From the NCBI GenBank assembly GCA_030680175.1, contig JAUXWO010000032.1, forward strand, positions 1-58,955: 58,955 nt of DNA, given 5' to 3'. Made by a program: the position numbers and the translations under genes. Shown here piece by piece: positions 49,735-58,820 of the stretch (its first letter is position 1; the number at the start of each line of letters is the position of its first letter). The notes beneath the pieces were generated by a model that was given only the letters and a program-made list of their open reading frames with translations, searched no databases and had not been told where the DNA came from. This DNA comes from Vicinamibacterales bacterium (GTDB lineage Bacteria > Acidobacteriota > Vicinamibacteria > Vicinamibacterales > UBA2999).

Positions 49735-51768
49735 CTATCTCGGCACTGTCAGCCGCTGGAACTCCACAAACGGCTGCATCGGCGCAAACACCGGATCCGC
49801 CGCAAGCTGCCCCCTGAGGTTGGGGTGCATCGCCAGCGCCTCGGTCAACGGCTCGAGGGCCGCGCCGTACTCCCCCGCCTGGACGTAGCGCTGGGCGAGC
49901 GCATACAGCCATCGGTCATGGTGCGGCTGGATCGCGATGGCCTTCTTCTGCTCGGCGATGGCCTCGGCGTGCCGGCCCGCCTTCGACAGCGCTTCCGCGC
50001 GCGTGGTGTGCCGCGCGGGCGCTCCCTGCGTGATCTGCAGCAGGCGCCGTAGCTCGACGAACGGATCCCGCGCATCGTCGACGCGGATGTCGACAATACG
50101 CTCGTTGGTGGAGTCGGCCCCTGGGGGGATGGGGCGCACGACGAGGATGCCGCCCGACTGCATCCCGCGCGTATCGCCACCGGCGGCCTGGCCCGCATCG
50201 AGGGCGTCCATCAGGCGGTCGGCCAGCGTGCCCGTGCCGCGTTCGTAGGCCTGCGCCATCGCCTTCACGACGGCCTCGCCCGCGAGCGTGTTGCCGGCCG
50301 CCGCGTAGTTCGGCCCGGCGGCGTAGCCGGCAAACGCCCCCCGCGCGGCGTTGCGCTCCGACACGCCCTTCCCCGTGAACACGCCCGTCCGTCCGGTGGC
50401 GTCCACGACGATCAGCTGCCGGCTGTCCCGGCCCTCGTCCTCGTCGCTGATCCGCGTGACGATCTCCGCCGGCGCCACGCCCTGCTGCAGCAGCGCGATG
50501 GCCTTCGGCCCGTACTGCCGGTTGGCGGACGCCTGCGTCGCGACGGCGCCGACACCGGCGACGGCGTAGGGGACGGCCGCACCGGCGCCGAACGCGCGGG
50601 ACTGCGTGGCCACGCCGAACTCACCGGTCGCCGGATCGAACGCCGCGATCGAGAACGTCCCGAACCACGGGTCCACCGTCGCGGGCGGCTCGCCCTGGCC
50701 CCCGCTGTCACGGGCGGGGGTGGCCGCCACCATGCGCTGGAATTCCGCGAGGCCGCGCATCTGCTCGAAGGCGGGGTCTTCGGCGGCCTGGGTCTTCATC
50801 GCCGGGTGCATGGCGAGCGCCTCACCGAGTGGTCCGAGCGCGCGCAGGAACTCGCCGGCCTGCGCGCGGCGCTGCGCGAGCGCGTAGAGCAGCCGGTCGC
50901 TGTGCGGGTTGATGGCGAGCGCCTTCTCCTGCTCGGCGATCGCCTCGGCGAACTTCCCGGCCTTGGCCAGCGCCTCGGACTGCGTGGTCATCCGCCCGGG
51001 GACGCCGGTCGTGATGTTGAGCAACCGGCGCAGTTCCACGAACGGTTCCTTCGCATCGTCGACGCGGATGTCGATGATGCGCTCGACGGTCGAAGTGGAC
51101 CCGTCCGGCAGGGGGCGCACGACGAGGATGCCGCCCGACTGCATGCCGCGCGTGTCGCCGCCGGCGGCCTGGCCGCCCTCGAGCGCCGCCATGAGCCGCT
51201 CGCCCATCGAGCCCTTCGCCTGCTCGTAGCCGCGCGCGATGCCCCGGACGACGTCCTCGCTGGCGAGGGTGTTGCCGATGGCGACGTAGTGCGGGCCGGT
51301 GAGGTGCCCGGCGTAACCACCCAGGTGAATCGGGTCGTTCGGATCGGAATTGCGGTCGATGACGTGGCGGCCGGTGTAGATGCCGGTGCGGCCCTGGGTA
51401 TCGATCACCGCGACCTGCCGCCGATCGCGTCCACCGTCCTCGTCCGTGATGCGCCGGACGACCTCTGCCGGCGAGAGCCCCTGCCGCAGGAGCGCGACGG
51501 CCTTCGGCCCGTAGAGCCGGTTGGCCGCGGCCTGTGTGGCGACCGCGCCGACGCCCGGGATCGCATACGGCACCGCGGCCCCGGCACCGAACGCGCGCGA
51601 CTGCGTCGCCACGCCGAGCTCCTGCGTCTCGGGATCCCACGCGATGATCGAGAAGGTCCCGAACCACGGATCGGCCGCGGCCGGATCGGGGCCGCTCGTC
51701 CGCTCCTCGGCCAGCAGGGGCATCGCCGCCGTCAACAGCACCACCGTGAGGACTCGCCGCAGCATCAT
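49735..51768 (-). CDS. Exported protein with two DUF1028 domains and TPR-like ends
   Basis: 677 residues. Signal peptide (VLTVVLLTAAMPLLA). Two copies of one unit follow, about 34-345 and 365-677; each is a DUF1028 domain (DPWFGTFSIIAWDPETQELG, SRAFGAGAAVPYA) then a short helical TPR-like stretch (AIAEQEKALAINPHSDRLLYALAQ). DUF1028 has an Ntn-hydrolase-like fold; its reaction is unknown. The second copy aligns closely with the first, so it arose by internal duplication. AAGGAG lies before the ATG. The neighbouring gene encodes a third, single-unit copy. Confidence 0.9.
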   Translation of the reverse strand: MMLRRVLTVVLLTAAMPLLAEERTSGPDPAAADPWFGTFSIIAWDPETQELGVATQSRAFGAGAAVPYAIPGVGAVATQAAANRLYGPKAVALLRQGLSPAEVVRRITDEDGGRDRRQVAVIDTQGRTGIYTGRHVIDRNSDPNDPIHLGGYAGHLTGPHYVAIGNTLASEDVVRGIARGYEQAKGSMGERLMAALEGGQAAGGDTRGMQSGGILVVRPLPDGSTSTVERIIDIRVDDAKEPFVELRRLLNITTGVPGRMTTQSEALAKAGKFAEAIAEQEKALAINPHSDRLLYALAQRRAQAGEFLRALGPLGEALAMHPAMKTQAAEDPAFEQMRGLAEFQRMVAATPARDSGGQGEPPATVDPWFGTFSIAAFDPATGEFGVATQSRAFGAGAAVPYAVAGVGAVATQASANRQYGPKAIALLQQGVAPAEIVTRISDEDEGRDSRQLIVVDATGRTGVFTGKGVSERNAARGAFAGYAAGPNYAAAGNTLAGEAVVKAMAQAYERGTGTLADRLMDALDAGQAAGGDTRGMQSGGILVVRPIPPGADSTNERIVDIRVDDARDPFVELRRLLQITQGAPARHTTRAEALSKAGRHAEAIAEQKKAIAIQPHHDRWLYALAQRYVQAGEYGAALEPLTEALAMHPNLRGQLAADPVFAPMQPFVEFQRLTVPR

Positions 51769-51813
51769 GTGTCTCCTTCGTCTCGCCGCCGTGACAGGGG
51801 CCGCGCCGGAGCG

Positions 51814-52797
51814 CTAGCCTCCCGTGATCCGCCTGAACTCCGGCGTATTCTGCACCGATTCGAAGTTCTGGTTGCGCCGAAGCGTCTGCCGCGCGGTGGG
51901 GTTCAGCTCGACGGCCCGCTGCAGTGCGTCGAAGACGGAGCCCTGGCCGGCGCGCAGCCGCATGTGCGCGAGGGCGATCCACGCGTTGTCGCTCTCGGGG
52001 GCGAGGTCCACGGCCTGCTGCGCGGTGGCCAGCGCGGCGGCAGCCTCGCCGGCCTGCAGCTGCTGATTGGCCCGGCTCAGCACCTGGCCCGAACGCCAGA
52101 GATTCAACAGGCGCCGAAGTTCGACGAGCGGCGTCCGATGATCATCCACGCGGATATCGAGGACGCGGTCGCTGAACCCGCCGGACCCGCCGAGCGGCAG
52201 CGTCACCATCAGGGCGCCCGACTGCATGCCGCGCGCATCGCCGCCGGCGGCTTGCGCGGCATCGAGTGCCGCCATCAGGCGTTCGGCCAGCGGCCCGGTC
52301 GACGACTCGAAGCTCCTCGCCATCGCGTCCACGACCTGCGGCCCCGCGAGGATGTTGCCCTGCGCGCAGTAGTTCGTGCCGCAGCGGTGCCCCTTCCAGT
52401 CGCTGGTGCCGGCGCCCGACCACCCGGCGCTGCGCCCCTGCGCGTCGAGGATCACGACCTGCCGCCGGTCGCGGCCCTCATCGGCGCGCAGCATGAAGTC
52501 GAGCGCGTCCTGCGGGGGCATGCCGGCCGCGAGGAGCTCGAACCCGATCGTGGCGTACATCGGGTTGGCCGACGCCTGGTGTGCGATGGCCGCCACGCCC
52601 CCTCTGACGGCCACGGCCCGATTGCCCGCGCCGAACGCCTTGGACTGCACCCCCATCCCGATCTCGCCCGTCGCGGCGTCGCGCGCGATGATCGAGTACG
52701 TGCCGAGCATGTCCGGGTCGTACTGTTGCGCCGCCGCGAGGGGCGGCGCGGCCAGCGCCAGGGCCATCACGAGGACGGCCGATCCATACGTGCGCAT
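51814..52797 (-). CDS. Exported DUF1028 protein, single unit
   Basis: 327 residues. Signal peptide (AVLVMALALAAPPLAAA) then a DUF1028 domain (MLGTYSIIARDAATGEIGMG, SKAFGAGNRAVAV) and a C-terminal helical repeat region (AAALATAQQAVDLAPESDNAWIALAHMRLRAG). It lies 45 bp upstream of the double-unit gene on the same strand and is more divergent from its units than they are from each other. AGGAG five bases upstream supports the start. Confidence 0.92.
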   Translation of the reverse strand: MRTYGSAVLVMALALAAPPLAAAQQYDPDMLGTYSIIARDAATGEIGMGVQSKAFGAGNRAVAVRGGVAAIAHQASANPMYATIGFELLAAGMPPQDALDFMLRADEGRDRRQVVILDAQGRSAGWSGAGTSDWKGHRCGTNYCAQGNILAGPQVVDAMARSFESSTGPLAERLMAALDAAQAAGGDARGMQSGALMVTLPLGGSGGFSDRVLDIRVDDHRTPLVELRRLLNLWRSGQVLSRANQQLQAGEAAAALATAQQAVDLAPESDNAWIALAHMRLRAGQGSVFDALQRAVELNPTARQTLRRNQNFESVQNTPEFRRITGG

Positions 52798-52875
52798 CGC
52801 ATCTCCTGTCGGGACAACGCCCGGCGGGCCCGACGGAGGTCCGCCCTCCGTCGAGCCCGTGGCGTGGGGGTGGGC

Positions 52876-55710
52876 CTAGAAGCGGTACCGCAGGCTCAGC
52901 CTGAAGATCCGCGCCGAGGGAATCGGGTTGGCCGAGGCCGCATCGATGCCGCCCGTGGCGAGCGGTTTCATGAAGTTGGGTCCGTTGGTGGTCACCGTCC
53001 GCAGAATCACGCTGCTGTTGGTGAGGTTGAAGACGTCGAACATGCCCTCGATCGAGTGGTGCCCCGCGAAGCGGACCACCTTCGACAGGCGCACGTCCGC
53101 CAGTTTCACCCAGTCGTAGCGGCCCGCCTGCTGCTCCACCGTGACGTTGACGAGCTGGTTCAGGGCGTTGCGCACCTGCGCGACGCGGTTGTAGTAGGCG
53201 CCCTCCTGGCCCGTGAACGTGCCCGCGACGAGCAGGCCCCACGGCAGCTCGTAGGTGCCGCTCAGCCGCACGCCCTGGTGCGTCTCGGGCTCTTCCCAGT
53301 TGTAGCGCGCCTCGTTCGGGTCGCGCGGCGCGGGGTTGCGAATGCTGCGCCGGTCGACCGAGTAGGAGGCGAGCATCGACCAGCCGTTCGAGTAGCTCTT
53401 GCTCGCCGTCACCTCGAACGCGTTGTAGCGATCGTCGGCTTCGGGACCGGTGTTGGTAAAGAAGCTCTGCACCTGCCCGAACGTCGGCCAGCTCCGCGGC
53501 ACCGACCACACCTCGAGCACGCCGTCGTCGGCCGTGCCCACGATGTTGTCGCGGCCCGGGTCGATGCCGGTGCGGTAGTCGGTGTAGGCGTCGTACGGGA
53601 GCGCGAGGTTCAGCTCGTTCCAGCCCCGATAGTCACGCTTGTGGACGCCGTTGACGCGAATCACGAAATCGCGCGTGAGGCCGAAGTCCACGCCCGCCGT
53701 GAACTCGTCCATGTACTCGCCCTTGGTGTCCGGATCGATCCGGCGGTCGCGGCTGCCGCCGGTGATCGAGGCGAGGTTGGCCGGCACCGGGGTGTACGGG
53801 ATGCTGCCGTCCCAGTTGGAGTAGGTCCGGGTGACGGCGGCGGCCGGGTTGACGTTGTTGGCGACGGGGCCGACAGCCGCGCTTGGTCCGGACCCCGCGG
53901 CGGCGTACCGGCCGTAGCTGCCCTTGACCGCGATGCGGCCCTCCCCCGTCACGTCGTAGATGAGCGACACGCGCGGCGAGAGAGCGTTGTACACCGGGAA
54001 GTCGTTGTTCTCTGGATACAGGAACTCGGTCGCGAACGGCCCGGTGCCGGGGTTGCCCTGCTCGGGCAGCCATGACGAGTACCGGTCGAACCGCAGGCCC
54101 ACGTTCAGCGTCAGCTTGCGGCTGAGCGTGATCATGTCGTTCACGTACGCCGAGTTGTAGTTGACGCCGCTGTTGGTGAAGTTCGGATAGTCGAACACCT
54201 GCACCGAGTCCGGACGCAGGAACAGGTTCGTGTCGCCCGGCAGGCTCCGATAGCGATAAATCTGCTGGTTCGGATACCCGTAGGTCTCGACGAAGTTCGT
54301 GCTGCGGTAGCCGAGGAAGCCCGCCTTGACCTCGTGGTTCATGCCCCGCAGGTTCGTGAACCAGCTCCAGGTGCCGTTGTAGCCCCAGCGCTCCGGCTCG
54401 CGGTTCAGTTCGAGGAAGGCGCCGCTCGTCTGCGTGGTGGTCAGGTCCGTCCGGCGCACGTCGCTGGTCCAGGCCTTGTCCGGCCACCAGTAGCCAGAAC
54501 GGTTGAAACCAAAATCGACGGTCATGGTCTGGTTGAGCACGCTCGTCCACTTGAACGAAGGCCCGATTGCCGTCCACGCCAGCTGATTCTGCGTGGCCTC
54601 GAGCGGCAGGAAGCGGCTGGCGTTGCGGTACGGCTGCCACTTGCGGTTGAGCTGCTGCACGGCCTCGAACTTGTTGTTCTGGCTGGCCTGCCACGTCAGC
54701 TTCAGCGTGGGGTTGTCGAGCCGCGTGAAGTACTCGACCTGCTCGCCCGTCTTCTCGGAGATGAAGCCGGGAATCAGCAGGCCCGAGTAGTTGTACCCGT
54801 ACGCCGCGTAGAACCACAGCTTGTCGCGGAGGATCGGGCCGCCGAGGTCGAGGCTCACGTCGTTGTAGCGCGTGAACTTGTTGTCGCCCGGGTCAAAGCC
54901 CCGGTCGCGGAGCTCCTGCGTGACGTTGTTGCCCTGGAACGCGCCGTCCTGCCACGCGCCGAGGTAGGCGCCGCTGAAGTTGTTCCCGCCCGACTTGATC
55001 ACGAAGCTCAGGGTGACGCCGGGACTCTGCTGGTCGGCGCCCTTCGCGGCCGCCGCCACCTGGACCTGATCGTAGGTGTTGTAGTCCCCGAAGAACTGAT
55101 CCCAGACGACGCCGTCGAACTTGATCAGCTCGCCGCCGGTACGGCCATAGGAACGCGCGCCGGTCGTCGTGGACCCGCCCACCGTGTTGCCGCCGACATC
55201 GAACTGCGTGGGCGAGAGGCCCGGCACGAGGCGGGCGAGCCCGCGCACGCCGCGGCCGTACGGCAGGTCATCCATCTGCTTCTGATCCCAGTTGACACCC
55301 ACCGTCGTGGCCTGCAGGTCAATGGTGGGCGTCTCGCTCGTGACCGTGATCGACTCCGACACCGTGTCGAGGCCGAGCGTGCCGTTGATGGTCATCGTCG
55401 CGCCAATCGTGACGCGGACGCCCTCGATGTTGAGCGTCTGGAAGCCCTGCAGGGCAAACGACACGCGGTACTCGCCCGACGGCAGCTGCGTGAACCGGTA
55501 GGCGCCCTGCGCATCGGTGACCGTGCTGCGCGGGCCGCCGATCATCGCGGGGCTGGTGATGGTGACGTCCACCCCTGGCAGCAGTCCGCCGCTGCTGTCG
55601 AGGGCGCGGCCGGTCAGGGTGCCGGCCGTCTGGGCCCACGCGACCCCCGTCAATGGGACAAGCAGGCACAGCAACGCCAGCACGAATGGTCGAGCACGTT
55701 CGACTCTCAT
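52876..55710 (-). CDS. TonB-dependent receptor with N-terminal regulatory domain
   Basis: 944 residues from ATG 55710, which has GGAGG six bases upstream and opens a signal peptide (FVLALLCLLVPLTGVAWA). Residues 30-115 are a carboxypeptidase-regulatory-like domain (TLTGRALDSSGGLLPGVDVT), then a plug (LPYGRGVRGLARLVPGLSP) and a large outer-membrane barrel ending in RIFRLSLRYRF with the terminal Phe. It is the Oar-like type common in Acidobacteria. The ligand is unknown. The upstream region holds a strong promoter with palindromes. Downstream lie the DUF1028 genes, which may be co-transcribed. Confidence 0.94.
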   Translation of the reverse strand: MRVERARPFVLALLCLLVPLTGVAWAQTAGTLTGRALDSSGGLLPGVDVTITSPAMIGGPRSTVTDAQGAYRFTQLPSGEYRVSFALQGFQTLNIEGVRVTIGATMTINGTLGLDTVSESITVTSETPTIDLQATTVGVNWDQKQMDDLPYGRGVRGLARLVPGLSPTQFDVGGNTVGGSTTTGARSYGRTGGELIKFDGVVWDQFFGDYNTYDQVQVAAAAKGADQQSPGVTLSFVIKSGGNNFSGAYLGAWQDGAFQGNNVTQELRDRGFDPGDNKFTRYNDVSLDLGGPILRDKLWFYAAYGYNYSGLLIPGFISEKTGEQVEYFTRLDNPTLKLTWQASQNNKFEAVQQLNRKWQPYRNASRFLPLEATQNQLAWTAIGPSFKWTSVLNQTMTVDFGFNRSGYWWPDKAWTSDVRRTDLTTTQTSGAFLELNREPERWGYNGTWSWFTNLRGMNHEVKAGFLGYRSTNFVETYGYPNQQIYRYRSLPGDTNLFLRPDSVQVFDYPNFTNSGVNYNSAYVNDMITLSRKLTLNVGLRFDRYSSWLPEQGNPGTGPFATEFLYPENNDFPVYNALSPRVSLIYDVTGEGRIAVKGSYGRYAAAGSGPSAAVGPVANNVNPAAAVTRTYSNWDGSIPYTPVPANLASITGGSRDRRIDPDTKGEYMDEFTAGVDFGLTRDFVIRVNGVHKRDYRGWNELNLALPYDAYTDYRTGIDPGRDNIVGTADDGVLEVWSVPRSWPTFGQVQSFFTNTGPEADDRYNAFEVTASKSYSNGWSMLASYSVDRRSIRNPAPRDPNEARYNWEEPETHQGVRLSGTYELPWGLLVAGTFTGQEGAYYNRVAQVRNALNQLVNVTVEQQAGRYDWVKLADVRLSKVVRFAGHHSIEGMFDVFNLTNSSVILRTVTTNGPNFMKPLATGGIDAASANPIPSARIFRLSLRYRF

Positions 55711-55817
55711 GAGCAACCTCCAGGGACACGCGTCGGGGGGCAAGCACGAAGGACAACACACCGTGGCGCCACGGCCGCGAACGCGCCTGACGTCAGGCGC
55801 GCCGCCACGTCACCCTG

Positions 55818-55846
55818 CTTGTACGTGCAGGGTCGATCGATGTCAA
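55818..55846 (-). promoter_or_regulatory. Sigma-70-type promoter for the TonB receptor
   Basis: TTGACA (55846-55841), a 17-bp spacer and TACAAG (55823-55818). A 7-bp dyad (ACCCTGC/GCAGGGT, 55812-55833) overlaps the -10 and could be an operator. The roughly 100-nt leader holds two perfect palindromes, GCGCCTGACGTCAGGCGC (55783-55800) and CCGTGGCGCCACGG (55761-55774). Confidence 0.6.
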
Positions 55847-55932
55847 TTGGGTTTGCACAAAATGCAGTCCATCTGACTTGCGCATGGCATCTGCGCGCTG
55901 CAGAAAGGGGCGGCGGGGGGCGCGGCGGGGGG

Positions 55933-56535
55933 TCAGAAGCGGCGGATGAGGCCGACCGTGCCGCGCCAGAAGCGCAGGCGGTGGCCGGGGCGCACGAGCG
56001 CGTCGTCGCCCTGCCCGAGGCTGCGATGCAGGCGCAGATCGAAGCGCACGCCGGAGGCATCGCTGAAGTACCCGATGGCCCCGGCCCCAAGCGTCACGCT
56101 GGGCATGGTGCTCTCAATCGGGAACTCGTTGATGAGGTCGGCGGACCGCGCGCGGATTCCCCCCACGCCGACCAGCGCGTACGGCCGGAGCGATTCGCGC
56201 GTCACGCTGAGCGGCAGCGTCAGGAGCAGGTTGGCCCCCATGGTGGTCACGCTGCTGCTCGTGATCCGCGGCTGTGCCTGGCCGCTGCGCTGGAAGAACC
56301 GTGGGGTGTGGCCGACGTCCGCCTCCACGCCGAGCACGCCGGCGCCGAGACGGGCCATCGACAGGCCCAGCGTGTACGACCGCTGCCCGGCGCCCTCGTC
56401 GAGATCGAACAGCCCGGTGCTCCCCCCGAAGCGGACCCCGGCATAGGGGATCAGCATCCAGTCCGCGCGGGCGGTGACGGGCGCCATGAACGACAGGAGC
56501 GCCACGAGTACGGGAAGCCGGAGGGCGCGGGGCAT
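55933..56535 (-). CDS. Small outer-membrane beta-barrel protein
   Basis: 200 residues from ATG 56535, which starts a signal peptide (ALRLPVLVALLSFMAPVTARA). Alternating hydrophobic strands (YTLGLSMARLGAGVLGVEADVG, MGANLLLTLPLSVT, YALVGVGGIRA, TLGAGAIGYF) and the C-terminal GTVGLIRRF, ending in Phe, fit an eight-stranded OmpA/OmpX-like barrel. No specific family or ligand is recognised. It follows the beta-lactamase-fold gene by 26 bp on the same strand. Confidence 0.82.
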   Translation of the reverse strand: MPRALRLPVLVALLSFMAPVTARADWMLIPYAGVRFGGSTGLFDLDEGAGQRSYTLGLSMARLGAGVLGVEADVGHTPRFFQRSGQAQPRITSSSVTTMGANLLLTLPLSVTRESLRPYALVGVGGIRARSADLINEFPIESTMPSVTLGAGAIGYFSDASGVRFDLRLHRSLGQGDDALVRPGHRLRFWRGTVGLIRRF

Positions 56536-56561
56536 GGGCGGCACGACCGGGCGGCCGGCCC

Positions 56562-57623
56562 CTACAGGAACAACCGCTGGAAGATGCGGACGAAGGGCGA
56601 GGCCGTGATGTCGCCCCGCTCGAGGTTCACCCCCGACGCGAGGCCGCCGCTGTTGGCCAGCATGATGAGCGTGAGGCCCTTGCCGGGAACCCGGACGATC
56701 AGCGACGAGTAAGCGTCTGGATGGTGGCCGAACTGCCAGACCAGGCGCTGACCATCGACATCCTGTGCGAACCACCCGAACGCAGCCGGGATCGGACCCG
56801 CGCCGAACTCCGCCGGGGTCGAGATGAGCTTCACCGACGCCGGGTGAAGCAGGACACCGCTGTCAATCGCCGAGAGGAAGCGCGCAAGGTCGCGGACCGT
56901 CGAGATGAGACCGGTGGAGGCACTGAGCCCCATCACCGGGAAATCGGCACGCACCGCCTGGCCGCTGCCACTGAGGCGGTACGGCACGGCCGTGCGCTGG
57001 AGCACGTCGCCGTAGTGCGCAAGCCGGCTCGGCGTGAACAGGGCCCGCGCCGGGCTGTCCGGGGTCCCCAGATCGGTGCCAGGGACGGAACTGGCCATGC
57101 CCAGCCGATCGAGGATCTCGCGCGCGATGATCGCCGCGTAGGACTCCGACCCGCAGAACTCGGCCACCGTCGTCAACGCCGCGAAGCGACCGGCATCGAA
57201 TCGAAAGACTCCGGGCGCCCCATTGGTAGCGTGCGCGGAGACATGTCTGAGGTTGGCGCCCGCCACGGGGAACGTGGGTACCCACTTGCCGATCGGGTCG
57301 CTGAAGCTGTCGATCTGCCTCGCTTCGGCGCACCTCAGCAGGTGTGTGATGGCCACCGTCTGCGTGAGTCCCGCCACGGGGTACGGCGTGTCGGGCAACG
57401 CCGCGATGCCCCGCTCCACATCCTGACGACCCAGCCCCTGCTCCCACTCGGTCCGTCCGTCGCGGATGATGGCCGCCGACAGACCTGGGATTCCGGTCTG
57501 CACCCGCAAGGCATCCACATACCGCTCGAACAGGAGATACGGCAGCGTCTGGGCGGATCCCGGCTGAACCAGCACAACGGCGGCACAGCACACGGCAGCG
57601 GCCAGGAGGCGCAGTCGGTTCAT
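56562..57623 (-). CDS. Beta-lactamase-fold protein lacking the SxxK active site
   Basis: 353 residues. Signal peptide (LLAAAVCCAAVVLVQPGSAQ), then the serine beta-lactamase/PBP fold: IPGLSAAIIRDGRTEWEQGLG and GLSASTGLISTVRDLARFLSAID. At the place of the catalytic SxxK it reads G85-L-T-Q88, so both nucleophile Ser and general-base Lys are gone, while the rest of the frame is intact. The KTG region reads FGHHPDAY. It is therefore likely a binding or regulatory pseudoenzyme in the periplasm. ATG 57623 is preferred because the signal peptide starts there. Confidence 0.85.
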   Translation of the reverse strand: MNRLRLLAAAVCCAAVVLVQPGSAQTLPYLLFERYVDALRVQTGIPGLSAAIIRDGRTEWEQGLGRQDVERGIAALPDTPYPVAGLTQTVAITHLLRCAEARQIDSFSDPIGKWVPTFPVAGANLRHVSAHATNGAPGVFRFDAGRFAALTTVAEFCGSESYAAIIAREILDRLGMASSVPGTDLGTPDSPARALFTPSRLAHYGDVLQRTAVPYRLSGSGQAVRADFPVMGLSASTGLISTVRDLARFLSAIDSGVLLHPASVKLISTPAEFGAGPIPAAFGWFAQDVDGQRLVWQFGHHPDAYSSLIVRVPGKGLTLIMLANSGGLASGVNLERGDITASPFVRIFQRLFL

Positions 57624-57707
57624 GGTGTCAGGGTCCCTTGCATCATAGCACCGGAACTTCCCGTGCAGCGTGAGACGCAATGTGTTACAGTTTCGGCCGA
57701 TCACGTG

Positions 57708-58277
57708 GTGAGCAACAGCAGGACCCGGGTGCGGGCAGATCGGTGGCGGGGGGCGGTGATGACCGTCGTGGTGGCCGGGCTTCTGGCCGCCGCGGTGCCG
57801 GTCGACGCCCAGACCCTGCGCATCCGTCCCCTCGTGCGCGACGGACAGGTCCTGGTGTCGCTGGCGCTCGAGGAAGGCTTCAGCGACGAAGTCCGCTCGG
57901 TCATCCAGAGCGGCCTTCGCACGACTTTCGCCTACACGGTCGAGCTGAAACTCAAGGTGCCGGGCTGGGTCGACCGCACCATCGACTCCACGCTGGTCTC
58001 GACGAGCGTGGAATACGACAACCTCACGCGCCGCCACACCGTGTCCCGCATGATCGATGGCCGCACCGAGGAATCACGCCTCGTCGACGACGAGCGGACG
58101 GTAAAGGAATTCGTCACCACCCTCGACCGCCTGCCCCTCTTCCGTACGGCGATGCTCGAACCCAACCGCGAGTACTACATCGTGGTGCGCGCGGCCGCGC
58201 GGCCGCAGAGCCGTTCGACGCTCTGGCCGTGGGGCGGCGCCACGTCCGGCTCCGCGAAGTTCACCTTCATCCCGTAG
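57708..58277 (+). CDS. DUF4390-like exported protein
   Basis: 189 residues from GTG 57708. This start gives a signal peptide with a positive N-region (RTRVRADRWRGAVMTVVVAGLLAAAVPVDAQ, in parts); ATG 57759, with a G-rich site upstream, would remove that N-region. The mature part is beta-rich (LRIRPLVRDGQVLVSLALEEGF, YTVELKLKVPGWVDRTI, REYYIVVRAAARP) and resembles DUF4390, of unknown function. It is divergent from the pseudo-beta-lactamase gene and convergent with the DinB-like gene 7 bp away. Confidence 0.75.
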   Translation: MSNSRTRVRADRWRGAVMTVVVAGLLAAAVPVDAQTLRIRPLVRDGQVLVSLALEEGFSDEVRSVIQSGLRTTFAYTVELKLKVPGWVDRTIDSTLVSTSVEYDNLTRRHTVSRMIDGRTEESRLVDDERTVKEFVTTLDRLPLFRTAMLEPNREYYIVVRAAARPQSRSTLWPWGGATSGSAKFTFIP

Positions 58278-58284
58278 CCAAGCG

Positions 58285-58818
58285 CTACACCCCTTCCCGC
58301 TCCCGCCACCCCGTCAGCTGCGCCACGTGATGGCGGCCGTGCCACGCGTACATCCCGAGCACGGCATCGAGCGTCATCGGCCCGTTCTCCGGGTGGTGGA
58401 GTTCACGCGCGAACTCCGCCCCGCCAAGCGCGCGCCACATCGTCACCCACCGTTCGTGCAGCGCGGCCAGCAGCGCCAGCGAGGCCGCAGGCGGCAGCGT
58501 GCGGGCGTCCGTCAACGAGGCCCACGCGTCCTGATCGTAGGGCATGATCGTCGGCCGCTTCTCGGTGAGCGCGAACTTGCACCGGATGTACGCATTGATG
58601 TGGCTGTCGGCCACATGGTGCACGAGCTGCCGCACGGTCCATCCGCCCGGACGGTAGGGCGTGTCCAGCTCCGCCTCCGACAACCCGGCCACCGCCGCCG
58701 CCATCGCGCCGGGCGCCGCCGCGATCTGATCGATCAACTCGCGCCGCCGCGCGTCGGACAACGTGGCCTCGAGCGTGGGCCGGCCGATGGGGTACTGCAG
58801 CTGGGAAAGGGTAGACAT
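58285..58818 (-). CDS. DinB-superfamily protein, YfiT type
   Basis: 177 residues. The opening LQYPIGRP and the sequence GGWTVRQLVHHVADSHINAY, then MYAWHGRHHVAQL near the C-terminus, supply the three His of the DinB metal site, as in Bacillus YfiT. That subgroup is annotated as putative metal-dependent hydrolases or thiol transferases (bacillithiol transferase-like). The substrate here is unknown. The start lies two bases from a long heptamer array that occupies the rest of the window. Confidence 0.9.
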   Translation of the reverse strand: MSTLSQLQYPIGRPTLEATLSDARRRELIDQIAAAPGAMAAAVAGLSEAELDTPYRPGGWTVRQLVHHVADSHINAYIRCKFALTEKRPTIMPYDQDAWASLTDARTLPPAASLALLAALHERWVTMWRALGGAEFARELHHPENGPMTLDAVLGMYAWHGRHHVAQLTGWREREGV

Positions 58819-58820
58819 GG

